A DNA stretch of 64,000 nt from Chloroflexota bacterium (GCA_009838175.1 VXSB01000060.1:1-64000), one strand, 5' to 3'. Shown: positions 1 to 9,436, numbered from the stretch's first letter. A program made the numbers and translations. Notes: a model not told the origin generated them from the letters alone.

Positions 1-28
1 ACCCCGCTCGCGTCACTTCGTTTGCTCG

Positions 29-55
29 CGCCCCTTTCGCCCAGCGAAAGGGGCG
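29..55. terminator. Perfect 12-bp hairpin, terminator-like or repeat
   Basis: Positions 29-40 and 44-55 are perfectly complementary (CGCCCCTTTCGC against GCGAAAGGGGCG) around a 3-nt loop. No T-run follows on the plus strand, so this may be part of a dispersed palindromic repeat rather than an intrinsic terminator. It lies in the 244 nt before the first gene, where no coding frame is visible. Confidence 0.45.
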
Positions 56-63
56 TGGACTGC

Positions 64-115
64 CCTCTGGATGGACGTTCCGTCCGCTGAAGCGCTCGTC
101 TACGCGAGAATGACG
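64..115 (+). repeat. Dispersed repeat, copy A (partner at 22769-22818)
   Basis: The stretch aligns without gaps over about 49 nt to 22769-22818, with roughly three quarters of bases identical. Both share the core TTCCGTCYGCTGAAGCGCT and end in GAATGA. The ending resembles the palindromic element at 1866-1897 (CTGGATTCCGG...CCGGAATGACG), so all three may be decayed members of one intergenic repeat family. Only the sequence similarity is observed; family membership is inferred. Confidence 0.5.
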
Positions 116-244
116 TGGGTTTTTGGATTGGTCTCGGAGGCGGGAAGCATGATCGGTTCAGAAAAGGGATAAGATAGGCACTAAACGCGGATCGCTTATG
201 TGTGTTTCTAGCGATCACTCACGGCAGCGCACGGTTTCACTTCG

Positions 245-1006
245 ATGTCGAATTCGACACAAGACGGCAACTCCGACAACGCCTCGAAAACGATCTATTG
301 CATGCACTGTGGGACGGCGGCGTCTGTTGAGGACTATGCATGTGACCGGTGCGGGGAACGCGTGTACGTTCCAGATCCGTCGCGTGTGCCGCCCTTGGGT
401 TTCACGAGCTGTCAAGCGTGTTCGTCAGTAAACGAGGCACACGCTTCCTACTGTGCGGTGTGTGCGGTTGAGATTGACCAATCGGCTCGCATCTCTCCAG
501 ATGGTGCTGCGGGTGCCCGGAGCGAAGGTGTTGGGTCATTGGGTAGCCGATCAGGTGGCGATGATGCAAGATCGGATAGCGGTCGCGGCGGCGGGTACAG
601 AATCGGAACTGGTTCGTTTCGTCCTAGTCAATGGGGATTGCCGAGGCGCACGAGACCCTCGAGAGGTGAAGAAGACCAGATCCCTGAGGAGATCCAGCGG
701 TGGAACTGGTCAGCGTTCATTCTTGGGCCGATTTGGGGGTTGGTACACGGTATCTGGTGGTCGGCGCTGGGTTTTCTGCCGCTTCTGCCATTCTTACCGC
801 TGACGTTCCGTTTCATCGGCTACGTCGTTCTGGTGGGTGTGATGCTGATCCTTGGCTTAAAAGGCAACGAGATGGCATGGCGAGCGCGCCAGTGGGATTC
901 AGCGGAAAAGTTTCTAGCGGTTCAGCAACGTTGGGCGACTTGGAGCATAGTATTTGCAATCGGTGCCTTAGTCGCTTTTATCTTGTTCCTACTCGGTCAA
1001 GGCTAG
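245..1006 (+). CDS. Double zinc-ribbon, DUF2628-like membrane protein
   Basis: This 253-residue protein opens with two four-cysteine zinc ribbons: C19-x2-C22...C33-x2-C36 and C56-x2-C59...C70-x2-C73. A Gly/Ser/Arg-rich linker follows to about residue 150. The C-terminal third is a hydrophobic module starting WNWSAFILGPIWGL, with a GLKGNEMAWRARQW motif between membrane segments and a final segment at the extreme C terminus. That pattern resembles the DUF2628 family, seen in many bacteria fused to a zinc ribbon. The ribbons should face the cytoplasm. The function is unknown. The 3' end overlaps the convergent acetyltransferase gene by 18 nt. ATG at 245 is the first start in this frame. Confidence 0.75.
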   Translation: MSNSTQDGNSDNASKTIYCMHCGTAASVEDYACDRCGERVYVPDPSRVPPLGFTSCQACSSVNEAHASYCAVCAVEIDQSARISPDGAAGARSEGVGSLGSRSGGDDARSDSGRGGGYRIGTGSFRPSQWGLPRRTRPSRGEEDQIPEEIQRWNWSAFILGPIWGLVHGIWWSALGFLPLLPFLPLTFRFIGYVVLVGVMLILGLKGNEMAWRARQWDSAEKFLAVQQRWATWSIVFAIGALVAFILFLLGQG

Positions 1007-1729
1007 ATAAGGCGTTGGATCGAACTGCAATTTGGTCTTGCCTCGAATGCTGAGGTAGCCGTTCCACCGGCGTATCAAAGATCGCTTGTACTCCAAGTTT
1101 GAGAAGGCTGGTGTGGACATGATGATCGCGTCTTCTCGATTGTCGTGGTAGTAGCGATGGCGTATGCCAACGTCGTTGAACCCGTACTTTCGATACAGAG
1201 AACGCGCCGCGTTATTGGATTTTCGAACTTCCAAAGTTGCGTTCGCGGCACCGGTTTTCAATGCCTCAACGATGGTGGCAAGTACCAGTAATTCGCCAAC
1301 TCCGCGCCTACGCTCATTGGGATGAGTCGCAATCACAACGATGTGGGCTTGGTCCAAAGCGGTCCAAATGCCGACCAGTCCGACCACGTTGTTCATAGTT
1401 TTCCGTGGCCCTAAGTTCCCGGAAGAAAACAACGATTTGATCCGACTTCGCCACCCGGTGTTGTTCGTCGGTGTGTATGTGTCGTCAGCAATCGGCTTCG
1501 CAGTTGGAGACCTTGTCACGACGACGTATGTTGTTTTGTTGCGCTTGATGTCTCTGGCTACCGACGATCTGGGTGCTGAGTTTCCGAATGCGGCTTGAAC
1601 GATGTGGTCGATCGCATTTGCGTCGGCAAGCGTCGCATACCGTGCCATGTAGGGATTTTCACGGACCGCTGCGTCGCTGAATACAGGTGCTAGTTCGGGA
1701 GCGGCAGTGCTGATGGATGGATTCGCCAT
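989..1729 (-). CDS. GNAT family N-acetyltransferase (RimI-like)
   Basis: A 246-residue single-domain GNAT protein. The acetyl-CoA pyrophosphate loop is visible as ATHPNERRRGVGE (R/Q-x-x-G-x-G/A motif), followed by an LEVRKSNNAARSLYRKYGF block typical of RimI-like and other N-acetyltransferases. An N-terminal extension of about 30 residues and a C-terminal tail of about 40 residues are not recognisable. The substrate cannot be assigned from sequence; a protein N terminus or a small amine are both possible. The gene is divergent from the ABC exporter, sharing a 254-nt upstream region that holds a palindromic repeat. The start is the ATG read from 1729. Confidence 0.8.
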   Translation of the reverse strand: MANPSISTAAPELAPVFSDAAVRENPYMARYATLADANAIDHIVQAAFGNSAPRSSVARDIKRNKTTYVVVTRSPTAKPIADDTYTPTNNTGWRSRIKSLFSSGNLGPRKTMNNVVGLVGIWTALDQAHIVVIATHPNERRRGVGELLVLATIVEALKTGAANATLEVRKSNNAARSLYRKYGFNDVGIRHRYYHDNREDAIIMSTPAFSNLEYKRSLIRRWNGYLSIRGKTKLQFDPTPYLALTE

Positions 1730-1865
1730 GGGTTTGTTTGAGGTGGCATGAACGCGTCGGGGATCCGAGCACTTGGGTTCGGCCTCTTTCGCCCCCGCAA
1801 CTCACTCGCACATATGACTCTAGCGCATTCGAGGAGTGGTCAAGGCGGCCCGATTACCCTACCCC

Positions 1866-1897
1866 TCTGGATTCCGGCTTTCGCCGGAATGACGGGT
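1866..1897. repeat. Palindromic intergenic repeat (ATTCCGGC-TTTC-GCCGGAAT)
   Basis: Positions 1871-1878 and 1883-1890 form a perfect 8-bp stem with a TTTC loop, inside CTGG...ATGACGG. Short intergenic palindromes of the ATTCC-N-GGAAT type are widespread in bacteria (for example the dRS3 repeats of Neisseria). It sits in the divergent promoter region between the acetyltransferase and the ABC exporter. Membership in a named family is not claimed. Confidence 0.6.
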
Positions 1898-1983
1898 GTT
1901 TCACATGGTCTTCGGGATCGGTGAATTGACCAACAAGATGCAACGAACTGGGTTGTCTTCCTACGGTTGAGTCGTACAATCTG

Positions 1984-3897
1984 GTGTCTATGGGTTTCTT
2001 ATTGAACCTGTTCAAACGTCTGACCATGCCGACGGCTGCGTCAGCGACGGCTCCTGCTGCTGGAACTGCGCCTACGGAGGACGCGGATTCGACTGGCGGG
2101 AGTTTTCATGTGTTGATGCGCATAGTGCGCATGGCGTTTGACTATCCGTGGCTCTTGGCACTCGGCTTGGTATTCATCGTTGGCGCTTCTATCTTCCAAC
2201 TCTTCATACCGCTGTTGATCGGTGATGGTGTGGACACGGTGGAGGAAGTCTTCACATCTCCTGATGCCGACACCGACGCTCTCCGCCGCACCCTCGTCAC
2301 AACCGCCCTCTTCCTCCTCGCATCCGCGGTGCTACGTGGACTCTTCACGTTCGGTCATATGTACATCAGCGAAAACGTCGCGCAACGTCTCGGTTACCGC
2401 CTTAGGATGCTCTACTACGAAAAGCTCCAACGCCTCAGTTTTGCCTACCACGACCGGGTGCACACCGGTGACCTCCTCACACGCGGTCTCCTAGATATCG
2501 AAGGCATCCGGGCATTCGCGAGCCGGGGGCTCCTGCGTGTGGTCTACCTCGCGATCTTCGTGAGCACCGGCACTTTCTTGATGATGAGAGTCGATTGGGA
2601 GCTCGCGCTCATCAGCCTGAGTTTCGTGCCCATCGCAGCTTGGCGTTCAATTGTCGCCCGTCTCCAAACATCCCGGGGATGGCGTCTTTACCAAGAGGAA
2701 ATGGGTCGCCTCACCAAAGTCATGGACGAAAACCTGAAGGGCATCAGAGTCGTTCGGTCTTTCTCGGCCGAACCTTACGAGATGGAAAAGTACGACAAGT
2801 CATCCAATGAGGCTTTCAACAGAGCCTTCCATTTGGTCGGGGTGCGTGCGAAAAACCTCTCCATTATCACTTTTGCATTCCTCGGCGTCATGTCCGTTGT
2901 CCTTCTCGTAGGGGGGCTGAAGGTCCTCGACGAAAACGACCCGTTCTCCCTCGGTCAACTCGCCCAGTTCCTCGCATTCATGTCCATCATGCAGAACCCC
3001 GTCCGACAACTCGGAATGGTCGTCGCGGGATGGGCGCAAGGCGCGACCTCCGGTAAACGACTCTTCGAAGTCCTCGACCAAATCCCCGAAATCGACGATA
3101 AACCGGGCGCCAAAGACCTCGTGCTATCCGACGGTGCGCTCCGATTCGAAAACGTCGACTTTGCTTACATGGACGAATACGGCGACGAGCAGGTCCTAAC
3201 CGACGTTTCATTCGAGGCCCGGCCCGGACACACCATTGGCATCGTCGGACCACCCGGTTCTGGAAAATCGACCCTCGCGCACCTGATACCACGCTTCTAC
3301 GACCCCATCGCGGGGCGTATCCTCATCGACGAACAGGACATTTCGGATGTAACGCTTTCATCTCTCCGTCGAACTGTGGGCGTCGTGGAGCAGGACACGT
3401 TCCTCTTCACCACGACGGTCGATAACAACGTCGCATACGGCGACCCTTGGGCGGAGCACCGCAACATCGAAAGCGCAACCTCTCACGCTCAGATGAGCGA
3501 GTACGTTGAGAGACTTCCGAGTGGTTACGGCACCCTCGTCGGTGAACGTGGCGTCTCATTGTCTGGTGGGCAAAGGCAACGTTTGTCGATTGCCCGCAGC
3601 ATCATGCTCCACCCGCAGGTCATAGTATTCGACGACTCCACAGCGGCAATCGACGCTGCGACCGAACAGCGCATCCGCGCCGCGTTGCAAGAGGTAACGT
3701 CCGACCGGGCGACGATCATCATCTCGCACCGCCTCAGCTCCTTGATGCACGCGAATGAGATTCTCTTCCTCGAAGGCGGCAAGATCGTCGAGCGCGGCAC
3801 CCATGCGGAGCTTCTTGAACTCGGCGGAAAGTACCGAGATCTATACGAACTTCAAATCCGGCCCGAAGACGATGTACAAGGCGGAGACGGCATCTAA
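1984..3897 (+). CDS. ABC exporter, first half-transporter (degenerate ATPase site)
   Basis: A 637-residue type IV (MdlB/MsbA-like) half-transporter, with a six-helix membrane domain in about residues 45-350 and an ATPase domain after it. Walker A is GPPGSGKST (about 422), the Q-loop is VVEQD, the signature is LSGGQRQRLS (about 526) and the H-loop is SHRLSS. Walker B reads VIVFDD, so the catalytic glutamate is replaced by aspartate. This is characteristic of the degenerate subunit of heterodimeric exporters such as TM287/288 and BmrCD. The partner begins 2 nt downstream. GTG 1984 and ATG 1990 are both possible starts. The substrate (drug, lipid or peptide) cannot be predicted. Confidence 0.92.
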   Translation: MSMGFLLNLFKRLTMPTAASATAPAAGTAPTEDADSTGGSFHVLMRIVRMAFDYPWLLALGLVFIVGASIFQLFIPLLIGDGVDTVEEVFTSPDADTDALRRTLVTTALFLLASAVLRGLFTFGHMYISENVAQRLGYRLRMLYYEKLQRLSFAYHDRVHTGDLLTRGLLDIEGIRAFASRGLLRVVYLAIFVSTGTFLMMRVDWELALISLSFVPIAAWRSIVARLQTSRGWRLYQEEMGRLTKVMDENLKGIRVVRSFSAEPYEMEKYDKSSNEAFNRAFHLVGVRAKNLSIITFAFLGVMSVVLLVGGLKVLDENDPFSLGQLAQFLAFMSIMQNPVRQLGMVVAGWAQGATSGKRLFEVLDQIPEIDDKPGAKDLVLSDGALRFENVDFAYMDEYGDEQVLTDVSFEARPGHTIGIVGPPGSGKSTLAHLIPRFYDPIAGRILIDEQDISDVTLSSLRRTVGVVEQDTFLFTTTVDNNVAYGDPWAEHRNIESATSHAQMSEYVERLPSGYGTLVGERGVSLSGGQRQRLSIARSIMLHPQVIVFDDSTAAIDAATEQRIRAALQEVTSDRATIIISHRLSSLMHANEILFLEGGKIVERGTHAELLELGGKYRDLYELQIRPEDDVQGGDGI

Positions 3898-3899
3898 CC

Positions 3900-5825
3900 A
3901 TGGCATCAACTGACGCAACACAAAGTCGCCCCGCCGACAACGAGTCGCCCAGACCGCAATGGGTCGATGACAACAGGGCGAATCAGGAGGACCTCGACCA
4001 GCAGATCTTCAGTGCCGGATATAACGGCGACGTCGTCCGCCGCTTCCTAGGTTTCGTCAGTCCTTACCGAAACGTTCTGATCATCGGCATCATCGCCGTC
4101 ATCATCTTCGCTCTCTCCGTTCTCGCCCTGCCGTGGATCATCCGCACCACCGTCAACGACGTCCTAGATATCACCCAGCGCGACACATCCGATGCCCGCG
4201 ACGTCCTCTACATCATGGTCGGCCTCTTCTTCGGCGCTGTCACCCTCCACGTAATCGTCGGGTACATACAGAACATCATCGTTGGACGAATAGCCGAACA
4301 CATTCTGATCGACCTTCGACGCGCGATGTACGAACACCTGCAACGCGTCTCGATGTCCTTCATGGACAAGACCGAGGTCGGACGAATGATGTCCCGTCTT
4401 CAAGGGGATGTCGCGGCGCTCCAGGAGTTCCTTGAAACAGCCGTCATCAGCATCGGAGATTTCTTGCTACTTTTCGGCATCGTCATTGCGATGCTCATCA
4501 TGGATTGGCGGTTGGCACTGCTGACCTTCGCGGTAGTGTCCACTCTCGCGATCGCTCGCGCCGTCTGGCTCCCCATTGCTCGCCGTGCATTCCTATACTC
4601 TCGCCAGACCGCATCGATCACGAGCGGCGCGCTAGCCGAAAACATCAACGGTGTCAGGGTAGTGCAGGGCATGAGTCGCGAGCACGTCAACCTCGACCTC
4701 TTCAAAGAAAAAGCCGACGAACAGCTTTGGGCTTCAAAACGCGCCGCACGGATCGGCCTCGTAATGATCGCGATGGTCGATACGCTTTCCGGATCTGCCA
4801 TGGCGATCATCATCGTTGTAGGCGGGTCTTGGGTCATAGGCAACTCATTGGAAATCGGCTCCATGATCGCCTTCATCCTCTACGTCCAACTATTCTTCGA
4901 CCCGATCCGCTCGATTACTATGCACTACGCCGTTTTCCAACGCGCCATGGCATCCGGCGAGCGCATTTTCGAAGTCTTAGACGTCCCCGTTGACATCCAG
5001 GACAAACCAGACGCCAAACCACTCGTCGACAACGACGGCTCGGTCGAATTCAAAAACGTTACCTTCGGCTACCTCGAGGACGAACCCATCCTCAAAAACA
5101 TCAACTTCCGCGTCGAACCCGGCGAAACGGTCGCCCTCGTCGGACCAACGGGCTCCGGTAAGACCAGCATCACATCTCTCCTTCACCGCTTCTACGACAT
5201 CTGGGAAGGCGAAATCCTGATCTCCGGCAAGGATGTCCGAGACGTTGAACTCAGCAGCATGGGAGACAACATAGGCATGGTTCTACAAGAGCCATACCTC
5301 TTCTCCAGCACGGTCTTCGAAAACATCCAGTACAACAAAGCAGATGCCACCCGAGAGGAAGTCGTGGCCGCTGCCAGAGCTGTAGGTGCCCACGAATTCA
5401 TCATGCGCCTGCCAAACGGCTACGACACCGAACTCGAACAACGCGGCGGGAACCTTTCATTGGGCCAACGCCAACTCATCTCCTTTGCCAGAGCGATCGT
5501 CGCCGATACCAAAATTCTGATCCTTGACGAGGCGACGGCATCGATCGACAGCTACACTGAGTTGCTCATTCAGCAAGCGCTCGCGCGTCTCCTAGAGGGC
5601 CGCACCGGGATCGTAATCGCACACCGCCTCGCCACCATCCGAGGCGCTGACCGCATCATCGTCCTCCAAAACGGTGAAATCATCGAGACCGGCAACCATG
5701 ACGAACTCATCGCCCACGGTGGCCTCTACGCCCGCCTCTACTCCATGAACTACGCTTCGTTCGACGACATCCCGGACGAGTTGATCGCCGAAGCGATGGA
5801 GTATTCGCGGACGGCGGCGACTTAG
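3900..5825 (+). CDS. ABC exporter, second half-transporter (catalytic Walker B)
   Basis: A 641-residue fused membrane-ATPase protein, the partner of the preceding gene. Six helices lie in about residues 55-345. The ATPase domain has Walker A GPTGSGKTS (about 415), a VLQEP Q-loop, the signature LSLGQRQ (about 520), a canonical Walker B ILILDEA and an AHRLAT H-loop. The signature departs from LSGGQ, and it is this signature that would face the glutamate-less Walker B of the first subunit. The degenerate site is therefore complete on both faces, while the other site (LSGGQ of the first subunit, Glu of this one) looks intact. The stop lies only 7 nt from the convergent end of ruvB. Confidence 0.92.
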   Translation: MASTDATQSRPADNESPRPQWVDDNRANQEDLDQQIFSAGYNGDVVRRFLGFVSPYRNVLIIGIIAVIIFALSVLALPWIIRTTVNDVLDITQRDTSDARDVLYIMVGLFFGAVTLHVIVGYIQNIIVGRIAEHILIDLRRAMYEHLQRVSMSFMDKTEVGRMMSRLQGDVAALQEFLETAVISIGDFLLLFGIVIAMLIMDWRLALLTFAVVSTLAIARAVWLPIARRAFLYSRQTASITSGALAENINGVRVVQGMSREHVNLDLFKEKADEQLWASKRAARIGLVMIAMVDTLSGSAMAIIIVVGGSWVIGNSLEIGSMIAFILYVQLFFDPIRSITMHYAVFQRAMASGERIFEVLDVPVDIQDKPDAKPLVDNDGSVEFKNVTFGYLEDEPILKNINFRVEPGETVALVGPTGSGKTSITSLLHRFYDIWEGEILISGKDVRDVELSSMGDNIGMVLQEPYLFSSTVFENIQYNKADATREEVVAAARAVGAHEFIMRLPNGYDTELEQRGGNLSLGQRQLISFARAIVADTKILILDEATASIDSYTELLIQQALARLLEGRTGIVIAHRLATIRGADRIIVLQNGEIIETGNHDELIAHGGLYARLYSMNYASFDDIPDELIAEAMEYSRTAAT

Positions 5826-5832
5826 CCTCGCC

Positions 5833-6936
5833 TTACAGCAAAGAGTGTTGACTTGCGTCGGATGCGCCAATCTCATTTACAGGCACTCCGACATGCGCCA
5901 TCCCTTGCGGCGTGGCCTTGCGTCCCTGCGGTGTCCGCAAGATGAAGCCGATCTTGAGCAAGAACGGTTCTACGACATCCTCTAGCGTCTGCACCTCCTC
6001 GTTGGCCGAGGCGGCTAGGGCGTTGATGCCTGCGGGGCCGCCGCGATACTGCTTGCACAGCGTCTCCAGATACAGACGGTCTAACCGATCCAACCCCAAC
6101 TCATCAACACCCTCGACTCTTAACGCCTCGGCTGCAACCTCCGCATCGATTGTCCCATCCCCTCGCACCTGCGCGAAGTCTCTGACGCGTCGCAACAGAT
6201 TGTTGGCGATGCGAGGAGTACCGCGCGATCTCTTCGCGATCACCACCGCACCTGCCTCGTCGATCGGCACCGACAGAATCATCGCTGACCGCTTCACTAC
6301 CTGCGTGATCTCGTCATCCGAGTAGAAGTCAAGATGGTACGTCAGGGCAAAGCGTTCCCTCAGTGGCGGGCTCAACATACCAGCTCGTGTCGTCGATCCG
6401 ATCAAGGTGAATTTCTGCAAGGGCAAATTGATCGTTTTGGCGAATGCTCCCGTGCCGGTGATGAAATCGACGCGGAAATCTTCCATCGCTGAGTACAGAT
6501 ACTCCTCCACCGCATGAGACAGACGGTGTATCTCGTCGATGAACAATACGTCGCCGTGTTTCTGGTTGGATAGTATTCCGACGACATCGGCTGGGCGTTC
6601 CAATGCTGGGCCTGACGTGTGGACGAGTGTTGTGTCCATCTCTCGGGCGATGATCTGGGAAATCGTCGTCTTTCCCAGTCCTGGGGGTCCGTGAAACAGG
6701 GCATGGTCTAGAGTGTCGCCACGGTGCTTTGCGGCCTCGACTGCGATCTGAATGCTGTTGACGACGTCGCGCTGTCCGATGTAGTCGGCAAAACGGCGAG
6801 GGCGTAGATCGTTCATGCCCGGCGAGTTGGAGTTGCGTTGCGCGCGATCGCGCAGCAGTTCAGTTGCCCTTCGTTCGGCGCTCGAATCGGTGTCGTTAGC
6901 GCCGGTAACTATACGCTCTCTCGCAGACTCTGCCAT
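5833..6936 (-). CDS. ruvB: Holliday junction branch migration ATPase RuvB
   Basis: RuvB is the hexameric AAA+ motor that, with RuvA, drives branch migration of Holliday junctions during recombinational repair. The 367-residue protein shows RPRRFADYIGQ at the domain start, Walker A HGPPGLGKTT, Walker B FIDEIHRL, the sensor region IGSTTRAGML, and the C-terminal winged-helix with GGPAGINALA. It is slightly longer than the usual 330-350 residues because of about 30 extra N-terminal residues, so a later start is possible. It is the last gene of ruvC-ruvA-ruvB, 13 nt after ruvA. Confidence 0.97.
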   Translation of the reverse strand: MAESARERIVTGANDTDSSAERRATELLRDRAQRNSNSPGMNDLRPRRFADYIGQRDVVNSIQIAVEAAKHRGDTLDHALFHGPPGLGKTTISQIIAREMDTTLVHTSGPALERPADVVGILSNQKHGDVLFIDEIHRLSHAVEEYLYSAMEDFRVDFITGTGAFAKTINLPLQKFTLIGSTTRAGMLSPPLRERFALTYHLDFYSDDEITQVVKRSAMILSVPIDEAGAVVIAKRSRGTPRIANNLLRRVRDFAQVRGDGTIDAEVAAEALRVEGVDELGLDRLDRLYLETLCKQYRGGPAGINALAASANEEVQTLEDVVEPFLLKIGFILRTPQGRKATPQGMAHVGVPVNEIGASDASQHSLL

Positions 6937-6949
6937 CAGATGACCATGC

Positions 6950-7588
6950 TTACTGGGTCACTGCTGGCGTTGCAGGATGGTTGCGGAATACATCTCTGAG
7001 CAATGCTTGAGGGTCTTCGATGAGTTCTGGGTCACGCCTAATTGCGTCGTCAACCATCGTGACCGCCTCGTTGTTTCGATAGCCGAGATTTACCAGCACA
7101 GCAACGACGTCGGCTCGCGTGTCGGGCACTCGAGCCCTGTGTGCAGCGGTCTCAATGGGACGGCTCGCGGACTCTGAGACTTTTCCTTTCAACGTAGCGA
7201 TGATCTTGTGTGCGCCCCGCTGACCGATGCCCGGCATCAGAGTCAGGGTTACCAAATCCTCGGTTTCAATCGCGTATGCCAATGTTGGGACTGGCATGGT
7301 TAGGGCTGAAGCCGCGCGTGCCGGACCGATGCCTTCGACCTGAACGAACTGCTCGAAGAAATCTCGGTCGCCCGCTTCCTCGAACCCCACTAGGGTGGGC
7401 ATTGGTTGACGCTCCGATACGGAGTAGTAGATGTGCAATCCGAGTTCTTGACCCTCGTACGGTTGGAGCGCTTCTTCAACGAATACTGGCAATGTCACCG
7501 TGTAGCCGACCCCGCTCGCCGTCAGGACCACCACCCTGGGAGGATTCTGTTGCACTTGGATAACTTCGCCTTTTAGGTAGGAGATCAT
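6950..7588 (-). CDS. ruvA: Holliday junction DNA helicase subunit RuvA
   Basis: RuvA binds the four-way junction as a tetramer and loads RuvB. The 212-residue protein starts MISYLKGEV, typical of the family, with an N-terminal OB-fold (about 1-65), two helix-hairpin-helix motifs in the middle (VEGIGPARA and MPGIGQRGAHKI) and a C-terminal three-helix domain that contacts RuvB (NLGYRNNEA). It lies between ruvC (27-nt gap) and ruvB (13-nt gap) in one apparent operon. Confidence 0.97.
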   Translation of the reverse strand: MISYLKGEVIQVQQNPPRVVVLTASGVGYTVTLPVFVEEALQPYEGQELGLHIYYSVSERQPMPTLVGFEEAGDRDFFEQFVQVEGIGPARAASALTMPVPTLAYAIETEDLVTLTLMPGIGQRGAHKIIATLKGKVSESASRPIETAAHRARVPDTRADVVAVLVNLGYRNNEAVTMVDDAIRRDPELIEDPQALLRDVFRNHPATPAVTQ

Positions 7589-7614
7589 TGTTGGTCTGCC
7601 GATCAGTTGGTCGA

Positions 7615-8118
7615 TCAGTTAGTTGGGGGAGCCCCGGTTACTTGGACGTGACAGATAGCGATGCCGACCGCGTCAGCGACATCGTCTTTGGTAATCTCGG
7701 TCGTCAATCCGAGGTGTATGGAGACTGCTCGCTTCATCTGTGCCTTATCAGCACGGCCGCTGCCGGCGACTATGTTCTTGACCCGCGCTGGTTGATAGTG
7801 GTGCACCGGCAGGTCGGCACTTCCGGCCGCCAATATCGCCACGCCACGCGCGTGTCCCATAATGATCGCCGTCTTCAGATTCCGGTAACGCGCGTGGAGG
7901 TCCTCGATTGCGACTTCGTCGGGTTCAAACTCTTCAATCACTTCGGACAGCGTCGAATTTATCGTCTTCAAGCGCTGTTCCAATGAGTCGCTGGATTTTG
8001 TCCGGATGAGGCCACCTTCGAGCAACGAGACACTACCCCGAGAATCGGCGGTAACTACCGCGTATCCTGTGGTCGTCAATGCAGGGTCAATGCCCAGTAT
8101 CGTGCGATTTCCTGTCAT
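7615..8118 (-). CDS. ruvC: Holliday junction resolvase RuvC
   Basis: RuvC is the metal-dependent endonuclease that cuts Holliday junctions symmetrically. From the ATG read at 8118 the protein is 167 residues, the normal family length. The frame stays open to 8226, but that extension is not RuvC-like. The RNase H-fold acidic residues are visible: D in LGIDPALTTTG, E in AIEDLH, and the C-terminal DDVADAVG cluster. It heads the ruvCAB block. Confidence 0.96.
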   Translation of the reverse strand: MTGNRTILGIDPALTTTGYAVVTADSRGSVSLLEGGLIRTKSSDSLEQRLKTINSTLSEVIEEFEPDEVAIEDLHARYRNLKTAIIMGHARGVAILAAGSADLPVHHYQPARVKNIVAGSGRADKAQMKRAVSIHLGLTTEITKDDVADAVGIAICHVQVTGAPPTN

Positions 8119-8290
8119 ACGTCCCGGGTCATGCGTCCCGGTTGGGGGAATTGAGAGATGGAGCGATAAGCAGATTTTAACGCCCAATCTGACTATGCGA
8201 CCCTTACATCGACTCTGATGATCCATATTTCCGACACTTAGAATTACACCAACTCACGCCACGAACCAGCTTCCAAAATAGACCCTCACT

Positions 8291-9436
8291 ATGCAACCTT
8301 TCTATAACGAGCAACAGCAGATGCTTGCGGCGACTGTCCGCGAATTCGCCGAGAATGACTTGGCGCCGGTCGCGGACGATGTCGACACGAACGAGGAGTT
8401 TCCGAAAGCGCAGTTCGCGGCGCTGGCGGAAATGGGTCTGACCGGATTGCTGACTTCGCCAGAGTTTGGTGGCGCGGGTATGGGATATCGCGACTTCATG
8501 GTGGTTCTCGAGGAGATCGGGGCCGTTTGCGGGAGCACCAGCACTGTGCTTATCACGCATACTTCGCTGGGTTCAGAGACGATTAACCGCTTCGGGTCCG
8601 ATGAGCAGCGTGAGCGTTGGATGCCGAGTCTGGCGGCGGGGGAGAAGATCGCAGCTTTCGCGCTGACGGAGCCACAGACGGGGTCTGATGCTTTGGGATT
8701 GCAGACGACGATCGTTGATGAAGGCGAGTTTTACGTGCTGAACGGCAGCAAGTTGTTCATTACTAACGCTTCGGTGGCGGATGTTTTTGCGGTTTTCGTT
8801 ACTGCGGATCGGTCTGCTGGTTATCGGGGTATTTCGGCGATTGTGGTTGAGCGGGAGACGCCGGGGTTCGAGATCAACGAGCAGCACGGGAAGATGGGGA
8901 TGCGCGGGTCTGGAACTGCGGAGTTGGTATTTTCCGATTGCCGAGTTCCCAAATCGCACTTGCTGGGAAACGTGGGGGACGGTTACAGCATCGCATTGAA
9001 GATTCTCGACTCTTCGCGTATTACGGTTGCCGCGCAGTGCCTCGGGCTTGCGAAGGGTGCTCTGGACCAGTCCGTCGCGTACGCCAAGCAACGTAACGCT
9101 TTCGGGCGTCCGATAGCGACTAAACAGGCGATTCAGTTCATGCTGGCGGATATGTCTACGGAACTCGACGCCGCTCGTCTGATGGTCTATCGCGCCGCAT
9201 CGCTATATGACAAGGGTTTCCCATACGGGACCGAATCTGCCAAGGCGAAGCTGTATGCGTCGGAGGTTGCTGGTCGGAACGTGGATAAAGCGGTGCAAAT
9301 CCACGGCGGAATCGGGTATTTTAAGCCTACTCCGGTTGAGCGGATGTATCGGGACCAACGTGTGACAGAGATTTACGAGGGGACTTCTGAGATTCAACGG
9401 TTGGTTATATCTCGGGATCTGATCGGGGAGATTTAG
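8291..9436 (+). CDS. Acyl-CoA dehydrogenase
   Basis: A 381-residue flavoprotein of the short/medium-chain acyl-CoA dehydrogenase family, which oxidises acyl-CoA to enoyl-CoA and passes electrons to ETF. The N-terminal helical domain, the beta domain with FALTEPQTGSDA and GSKLFITNASVAD (FAD contacts), and the C-terminal helical domain with RNAFGRPIA are all present. The catalytic glutamate lies in EIYEGTSEIQR near the C terminus. The chain-length or branched-chain substrate cannot be told from sequence. It is transcribed alone, divergent from ruvC; the 95-bp repeat element follows it. Confidence 0.95.
   Translation: MQPFYNEQQQMLAATVREFAENDLAPVADDVDTNEEFPKAQFAALAEMGLTGLLTSPEFGGAGMGYRDFMVVLEEIGAVCGSTSTVLITHTSLGSETINRFGSDEQRERWMPSLAAGEKIAAFALTEPQTGSDALGLQTTIVDEGEFYVLNGSKLFITNASVADVFAVFVTADRSAGYRGISAIVVERETPGFEINEQHGKMGMRGSGTAELVFSDCRVPKSHLLGNVGDGYSIALKILDSSRITVAAQCLGLAKGALDQSVAYAKQRNAFGRPIATKQAIQFMLADMSTELDAARLMVYRAASLYDKGFPYGTESAKAKLYASEVAGRNVDKAVQIHGGIGYFKPTPVERMYRDQRVTEIYEGTSEIQRLVISRDLIGEI

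Noticed and set aside
4133-4435. Arg/His-rich frames inside the ABC exporter genes
   Set aside because: These are out-of-frame readings of conserved transporter sequence; composition (many Arg, His, Pro) is typical of shadow frames in this G+C range.
8119-8226. Upstream extension of ruvC to 8226
   Set aside because: The extra 36 residues are not RuvC-like and would reach within 65 nt of the divergent dehydrogenase start; the ATG read at 8118 gives the normal length.
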